This document shows, piece by piece, positions 12,201 through 21,200 of a DNA stretch of 64,000 bases. Numbering within the stretch: position 1 is the first letter of the stretch; the number at the start of each line of letters is the position of its first letter. A model generated the notes under the pieces. It searched no databases. It was not told the origin of the DNA and saw only the letters and a program-made list of their open reading frames with translations. Origin of the DNA: Parelaphostrongylus tenuis. Its lineage: Eukaryota; Nematoda; Chromadorea; Rhabditida; Metastrongylidae. The stretch covers positions 209,272 to 273,271 of the forward strand of contig JAHQIW010003835.1 in NCBI GenBank assembly GCA_019055375.1, in the 5' to 3' direction. The translations under genes were made by a program, and so were the position numbers.

Positions 12201-15200
12201 TTTGAGATTTGATCTATCGTTTGGTTCTTAAAACCGTAAGGGAGGAGCTCTGGTCAGAGAGAAATGAGAAGCAAAATATTTTATGCTATCTCAGCGCAAT
12301 AACAAGATTTTTTGAAAGTACAATAGACCATTCAAATTCTTTTTATTTAAGCTATCGATTCATTATTTGAACATTAGAAGCGATCATAAAATGCGTTTTT
12401 CCCAACGGATCGAAATGAAGAGAGGGTGGTTGAAGTGATCCATTTTTTGCGAAACCCAACTTCTTTCGGCTGTTACAGCGTAATACCAGGTCCACCATAA
12501 AAATCAAATAAATCATTGGAATCCTGGAGATTTGATTTATCGATTGGTTAGTGATTCTCCGAAGGAAAAGCTTTGGTCTGCGAGAAACCTTCCAGTGAGG
12601 AACAAAATTTTATTTGAGCTTTCTCAACGAATTAAGAAGGCTTTTTTGAGGATTAGATGAATCATTCAAATTGCTTTGATTTGTGCTATAGAACGATTAT
12701 TTGAACATTGAAAAAGACCAAGAAATACGTTTTTTATAAGGGGTCGAAGTGGCTCTTGACTAACGGATACGTACCAAATTTTATGCATTGTCAATTTACT
12801 TTATACGGCTTTTTTAAGGCTTTTACAATTTTCATTTGATGGTGTAGATTAATGCTGTCACTAGTGGCCTTCTTCGTCAATACATCGATACGACATCTGT
12901 TTTTATGAAAAGTGTTCGAAAGTTTACAGGATTTTCCTTCAAATGTGCCAATTGTTGAAATCAATTTTCAATTGTTATAAAATAAAAATTCAATGGACGA
13001 GTTTCCAGATACTTTATGTGACACGATGTCGTCACTGCAAACTGGGTTCGATGTGAATCATAATGTATTCGGCGATTGCTCCCGGACTGGTCATGAAATG
13101 TACTCAGGCCAACCTTCGTATTCATTGCCCTCTAATCGCCTCTCAAATCATTTTTTCTCGGCTTTATTGGAAGATATTCTACCTTTAATCGTTCTACGCT
13201 TGATTTCGTTTATAAGCTTCGCTCACAAATCTGACGTTTCCATTGAAACTAGCCTTCTTAGCTTTGCTGTCAGCTTCTCGTCATAGAACTTTTCCAGCGC
13301 ACGAAGTCACATTTGAAGCATCTCGCTATTTCGTTGTCTTTTCATGAAGCGTTGTTATTAGCACATAGATCGAAAATTGTGAATAATACTTATCAGAATC
13401 ACTACATCAACAGATATACGGCGTTTCGTCAGTCGTGAAGCATATTTTGAAAAAATCGCAGTCAGTTTCAAAATGCTTGAAAATTACCTTTTTTTAAACT
13501 TTGGAAGCAATCTAGTAGAAATTTTAATATACCAATTCATTGTCATATCTAAAATGCCAAAAATTTTGTTTTAAAATGACCAAGTTTGCGAAATTTTATC
13601 GCTCACAAGAAGTTCACTTGGTAAATGATTTGTGAATTTTTCATTCTTATGCTTACTTTACATGAAGTTTTCAACAAGCGGTCAGTTTAGAGCTGTTTTT
13701 TGCTTTGTATCTCCAGTTCTTTTGGTGACTGAAGGTTTTATAGACGTGTAGTCCTCTAATATTCCAAGTGTCATGATGCATTCTGAGATTTTTTTTTCGC
13801 TTCTTGTTTGTTGAGGCAGTTTCATTTTACGTTACGTCTTCCTTTTTTGATCAACGAAAACTTATAAATTCATTTTCTACACCGAAAATAGAGAAGCAAA
13901 GTCCTTGCTTTGTGTTTGAAAAATCTTTTTAGAGATCTAAAATCTGCTTTTAGTTCACATAGAGAACAAGACAATATGTTGTTGTGTTGTCCGGAGTTTT
14001 CATTTCTGGCTTGGTACAAAAATTTTCGATAGCTCTTTAGGTGCTCTCACAATTACTGAAATCTTTACAAGATTGTTCAAAAAAACAGTTGCGAAGAACG
14101 TCAAAGCAGCGAAATCGATCATCATTGAGAACCGAGAACCGTGTATAGTTATGAGCCTCTAGCGGTTCAATACAGCGATTTTACAGGAATACAGGGTCTC
14201 GTAAGATAATCAAGAATTATCAGTAAGTTAGTATGGTGGCCCGCCGTTCTTTATTTCGGGTCTCGTTTATCCACCACCGCTCGCTTCTCCGTTTCCAGTT
14301 TATGGATTCGATTAGATGAACAAATGCTCTGTCTCATTGGTCATTAACGACCTCGAGTTATTGCTCTTCTTCTTCCTGACTTCAGCAAATTAATGTGGAC
14401 TTCTGTTTTTTGCCTTATCTTTGATTTGATTTATTCATTTATAAACGAGCCTCTGAGGGATGCTCACTCTGTTCAGAATTTCGTTACAGCAATACTTACA
14501 CATTTATAGCAATAGTATAATAAAGAAGGTTTTTTTTTGCCCGTTGCAATATGAATATGATATCGCAGCTCGTATCTTATATTTTATTTTGGAAAGTAAA
14601 ATTCAAATCATATATACATGTTTATAGTATATGACATATATAGATACGAGCGCATGTGTCGCAGTGGTTAGAGGTCCTCTGCGTCGCATACGAGGTCAAT
14701 GTTTTAATCTCGCGCTCATGGCTCACCAGGCCATCCATCCCTCCTCGGTCGGTAAACTGGTACCAGGCTGACCTCAGACTTGTCTGGGAGGATAAGCAGC
14801 TCTGACTCGGTACAGCGAGAGGACACTGCGAGTCATTGTGGATGCCAGATGTGCACTCGGTCACCTCAAACGAAGTTAGAAATTGAACACGAGTGCGTGG
14901 CGCATCCTTCAGAGATTGATCAACGCCAAGAGCTTTATCCTTTATTCTTCACATAAACGTCAATAGCCGTCAGCACTAGGTCTCATATCGATATGTGCTT
15001 ATAGCACCAAACTCGTTGATTGATAGTTGCTGATAGCTTTGATGCTTATATCGCAGCAAGAGTGATAGTAGACAATGATCTTGCACGCCCCACCCCGGTA
15101 ATTGTGGCCGGTTCATCTCCCGCCTGCAGTTCAGAGTTTTGTATATCACTCAACATTTATTGAAGAAGTGAAGTGAACATTATTTACTAGATGATTAATA

Positions 15201-18200
15201 AGAGGGTAAGATCGCTCAACTAATTCTTGCAATAAAGAGTCAATCAAGTTCCTATCTTTTGTGATATTTTTTGTTCTATCAATGCCAGTGTTCCACTTTT
15301 TCTTCAAAAAGTAAAGTTCTATAGCAGAACGTTCTTCTCTGATTTGGAAAATTTAGCTCTCAGTAATATGCCCTGCTTGGTCACCATAGTTTAATTTTAG
15401 CTGAAATTATAATGAAAATATTAACTTTATCCCAGTGGCGCTTGAATGGACAATGTCAAGAGTCCCGTAAGTGAGCATTTCTTTCACACTGCGTACACAC
15501 AGATTCGGTACACAATGCCCTTCACTTCTGGTTCGCCACTTTTTCTTTAGAGCCCCTCAAGTCCTTTTCAGGCTTTTTTTCCCTTTTTGTAAGCCGAAAA
15601 ATAGAATGACGATCTCAGGAATTTAGTTCATCACGCCTACACCGGTTACTACAAGAATAGATTCCGATTTCAGTGCATTTTCGAATCAACACCTGTGGCA
15701 CTATCTGAGTTTTGACCATCTACATAAATTGGATCCGATTGCAATTTATTAAATACCATTCCATGAAAGTAATGACCGTACCTAATGCAACTTTTGTAGG
15801 TCAAACTCAATCCTATCATTCTCCAGCTATGTAATATGCAAATTAAAACTCGATGTTTTTTATATACCTCCTCATTCGACTGCTTTTATAGGCCCCGCTC
15901 AAACACATGACATGATAACATGTTTTGAGCCTTTTATATATACCAGCTGTTGGTCACTGCGATGTCGGGGGATTTAATCACCTGACTTGCGGTGATTTTT
16001 TATTCGGCGTCTTTCTATGTAATTTATCTTTTCAGTTGGTCCAGCCGTCAACGTTCAACGACTTCAACGCATTGGGCAGCCTGAAAGTTCACCGACTAGC
16101 GGCCGCAGAGAAATGCTTTCTAGTCGAAACTCGAACGCTTCTTCGGTATCTCAAAAAAAAACATATGTGAACAACTTCAAAATGTCCTTTCTAAATTAGT
16201 TTTCTAAATACACATGAAGAATTTACATATATTTTCCCTCAGTATTGAATTCTTGAGCAGCGATTTCTCATATACTGTTGGAAAAGCGCAAATTTTCAAA
16301 AAGAAAATCACAAACGTAATTTCCAAAATATTTGGATTTGTTTCCTTCAGATGGTGTCAGACTCAGTGATGTGGCGTGGGAAACCACAAATGGACACTCG
16401 AAAGACCATGGGAAAATCCGAACCGTCATTACTCTCGCCATCAAAGCTCAAAGAAGCTGCTTCAGGTGGCCGATCGACGATCACTGAAAGCCCTGTTGAC
16501 ATTAAGAGTGCTACTCAACGTGATTCCAAGGTGAATTTTGGCAATATCGCCAAAGTTTGCTTAGGTGTTGACTGATTCACATGAAAATCTAAGAGTCATT
16601 TAGCTCATGTGCTGATGTTTTCAGGCTGACTATCTTGACATAATCGGTGGTGATTCAAATCGATCATCAGCTACTTCAATACCAACGAGATCTACTAGTC
16701 AGGACACGAGATTAAGCAGTTGGTTATATTATGCGATTTTTTTTCCAAACCTTTTCTACTAACACTGTTTACTACGAGGTACCACTTTGTTTGAGTTCAT
16801 TAGACTTGCTTTCCTAATTGCATATATGTAGTTAATTCTGACGTTACGTTAATTTCTAACATTTTAGAGCTTTCTGGAGCTACACCGACAAGTAGCCGTG
16901 ATTCGTTACGGTCCGCCGGCTCTCACATCACTGATCCTTCCAACGATCTTCGTGAAAAATCAAGTGATGCGGTTTGTTAACATTCTCTAATATTTTCATA
17001 TTTACTCCAAAAGTCATGCAACATTTTTCTCGAATTGGTTTTTTTATCGAATTACTCGTCATTATATCTGCAGTGTGATTGTCAACACTGTTCCATTGGA
17101 TTTGTTTCTTTGCATTCATCCTTCACAAAAATCTTTGAGCGTTTCACTTGTTATTTCGTAGGACTGCTTGAGAATTTCGGCTTCTCTTTAATGTCGTAAA
17201 ATCTGAATGATTTCTTTAACTACTGCCTTTTGATCTTTTGTAGACCAACGATAATAAGCAGGAGGCGTCGTGCCGTCGCTTTCCCACGAGACGCGAATTT
17301 TTTCGTGAATGCTTGCCTGGGTGCCTGCTTCTCGCAAGACGTAACTCTGCCAATACAGTACCTGAAAGAGACCATGTCGCTCGATGAGAAGCAAAATGCT
17401 TCTCATGGTCCTTAGAGGGTTAGCAGTAGTGTGAATTTAAAATACATCCCTAAGAGTACGAGTGGTATGCAAAACATTTGTCATGAGGAAGGAGTTGAAC
17501 CCGCCTTTTGCCCATGCGGAGACGCGTGCTATCACTAGACCAGTGACTTCACCAAACTGCTATCACTCTTCTGCATACCACTCAGTCGTAGAAGAGTGGT
17601 CGAGTCAAATCTCTTGCAATCGTTTAGATACCCAAGTTAGCGCCTTCTCTGCTGATTGCAAGTGCGTTGAGGAAGGGTTCGCACCAGTACCTTGTTTCCT
17701 AATGGAAAACTTCACAGGTCTCTCTACTATCACCCATTACGAATCACTATTACTATCAGTAGCAATCTTATTGTTGATTCTTACCAAAATTACCCAACTA
17801 ATCAAAAGGACAAGTTTTAGCTACAAATTTGTCATAGTGTTTTAGACTTATTGCTCGTACAATTTGACTTTTTGAAGAGCAGTGTTGGTTTTCATTATTA
17901 TTATTGTTTTTTAATGATAATATTCCTGCTCACTTATTACCATTAGTTAATGATTAGCTATTCAGCGCAATTCGTCTTTTCTTTACCGGTAAACATATCT
18001 TTAATACAACATAGCATCTGCAGTCATTACTACACTTCTTTGTGCTGCCAATAGCAATAACAATAATTTGAGTATTTATGTGATTTCATTCGTTTTTCAG
18101 TACCTTATACCTCAATTTGGAAAGTATTAACAAAAAATGCTCAAAAAAGGCTTTTTTTCTCTTGAGCAGCTTTGTAAACTCATGACGAACAAATGCACTG

Positions 18201-21200
18201 AATTTTACATTAATCTAACAAAATTCGTCCTTCTTTTTACTTTTTGCATTCAAAGTTTTGAGCTTTGTTATAAACAGTTACTCTAACACTTGTGTGAAAT
18301 GCAAACTATTTTAGTTACAAGCAACAACTCCAGTATTATTCTTTGGCGAAGTACAGCTGACTGTGAGTTATGACGTTGTCTCCGCTTGTTTGTCAGTTCG
18401 TATCATTCAGTGTCGATCATTGCCGCATTTCGGGAATCACAAACCGAATCCCTACGTAAAAGTAAGCGATATAACATCATTTCTCCCTATGAATTTTTTT
18501 GTTTCTTGGCTGAGGAAATATAAACAGAGATTATTGAAAGTTATGTAGAGTGATGTGAAAAACGTTTGCGTCAGCCGGACTAGAACCCGCACCTCACTCT
18601 ATCAGGGAGCGCGTGCTCTAACCCGTTACACTACTGACGCCCATTTTGCGCACCACTCTTTCTACACTACAGTGCATCTATCTGTCAGCCGCAGGCTCTA
18701 ATCCCGCCTGACGCGAAAGTTGTTGCACATCACTTTACATTACTGGGTAATTTATGAACTCTTACCACCGCTAAAGTGGTTAAACAAAAATAATTCTATT
18801 TGTTTTCAATACCCAATAACTGTCAGCGTGACTGAGTTCATTGTCGATACCCGACTACCCGGGATAGGCCGTTGACGGCTGACGATTGACAGATAAATGA
18901 GCTGTAGTGTAGAAAGAGTGGTGTGCAAAATGTGCGTCAGTAGTGTAACGGGTTAGAGCACGCGCTTCCGGGTACAGTGAGGTGCGAGTTCTAAGTCCCG
19001 CGTGACGCGACTGAAAGCTTTTTCTTTCCAACGCTTAAGTGGTTAAATAAAAATAATTCAATTATTGAGAGTGTTTGAAATGGAATATAAATCAGAAAAG
19101 GAACAAAGTCAATAACACCATTCTTCTAGGCAGTATAGAAATTCCGGAGAACGTATCAGACCTATTAGGAGCTTCAGCTTTTTTTAAACTTACTTCATTT
19201 TTGAATTGTTCATTAACTACTCCGTTGGAAGGAAAGTTCTGATACGCTTGAGTACGCATGAGATAACTCCCACGCATATTATGGATATACTGCAATTCTT
19301 TAGGTGGGATTCTCCCGCTGAAGGCCTAGATATTATTCGTCTTTCTTTTCACTTTGTCACAAGCTTCCGCCATATCCACTGATACAATCGAAGTTCGTGT
19401 TTCAACGCGTCATTAGTGGAGGAAGGGTCTTTCACAACGAGCTACAGTCAACAAAGTTGAAGGGAAGGCACAACAAGCAAATCTGCTGCTGGACGCTGTC
19501 AACACTTCAATGCCGGAGATACTGGCCTCGTTCAGGACGTCCAACAAAGTTGAACAAGGGCCGCTGATCTAAATGGTTCGATGAAGTTGAAGAAGCGACG
19601 TCAAGGGTTCTTTGATTCGAAGTCGAAGGAATTACTTCGACTAGATCCGAAACTGGGCGGGCCCATGGAAGGAAGTCGTAGAAAACGATGGCATTTATTT
19701 TGTAAAATTGTTATTACTGTTTCTGCTTGGAATTCATGCATTGATTTTCGATTTCTTACAAGTGCCCCAGAACTTTCTTGCCAGCTAATAACCACAGAGG
19801 CTCATTTTACAGAGAGTTTTAGGATCTTCAAGTTATTCAAATACTAAAACTTGGCAGCAATTAGATTTACAAATCTATTAGATTGCAAAACTACTGAGTT
19901 TTTGAATGATATATTATTGAAATAATAGGTTCGTTACTAGATTAAACCAAATTTCTCATTAAAAATACAAAGGTTATTGGACTTATTGGAAATCGATTAG
20001 AAATTTTGCATAAATGTGAGAAACTGTTCATTGTTTCATGTCTCGATCCAATAATATTGACGATGCTATTGAACTAATAAAAAATAGTGCTTTCAATTGA
20101 CAAAACTGGTGATCGGATTAGCTAAAGACTTAGAAATCATCTATCATTATGCTTCCTATATATTTCATTTCAATTAAGCGGTGCCTAATTCTTTGATGAG
20201 GAGTGAAATCAAATCTCAAAAATTTTCCGAGCATTTATCACTTCGGCTTTTTGTGTTAGATTAATTTCAACATCCTTTTAAAGATGTAATTTAAAGTTAG
20301 CTTACATTCATTTTAGGTTGTGTTAGTTCCATACCAAAGTAACCTTCCAGTGTTGAGACACAAGACAACTGCTCGAAAATCGGATTTTAATCCATTTTTC
20401 GATCAAACTTTCCAGGTGGGCGCCATTCACATTTTTCTTTCTGCTGTAATACTTGAGATTATTGCTGGCACGTAATCTGTAAGGAAATCGTTCTTGTCTT
20501 GAAATACTTACGAGATGTTGACAACTGAGTTTTTCACTGTGCTTAATGATCAATACTTATTTAGCCTTTCGATTATAGAGAAAGCTTATGGATTCAATTT
20601 CTCCGAAGAAACTCGTTTCAAGTGATATGCAAGACGTTTGACCCCACGCGGAGGTTAAACCCGCGTTTAACAACTTCTACCGTGGGCAAGCCGGTGTGGG
20701 TGAAACGCCGGTTCAACTCCCACCTGGGTTGAACCTTTGCATATCACTCAGCATTCTTAGATTTATAAGTAGGACATTATAACAGTGCTTTAAAGCAGTA
20801 AAACAAAACAGTGTATAACTGATTTGATTGGCTGAGACAATTGATAGACACCAACACATTTCGAAAAACACCAAATCATTTGTATAAGTAGCGGCAGTAT
20901 TGTGTTAAATATGTATTTTCTCGTAGTGAGTCACTTATAAAACGCTCGTAGTGGTCAGAAATGCTCGGCATATCACACGTGGTCAATGGTTCGATCCCGC
21001 CCTCAAGGCTCACTAAGTCTTCCATCCTTTCGGGTCGGTGAATTGGTTCCAAACTTATCTGGGCGGATAAGCAGTAATGACTTGCTACAGCGGTAGGCCA
21101 CCACAAGTCATTGTAATGGCCACATATGCATTCAATCATCTCAAAGGAAGCAAGAAAATGAAGAGAAATGTATGGCGCATTCCTCATGGATTGGTCAACG

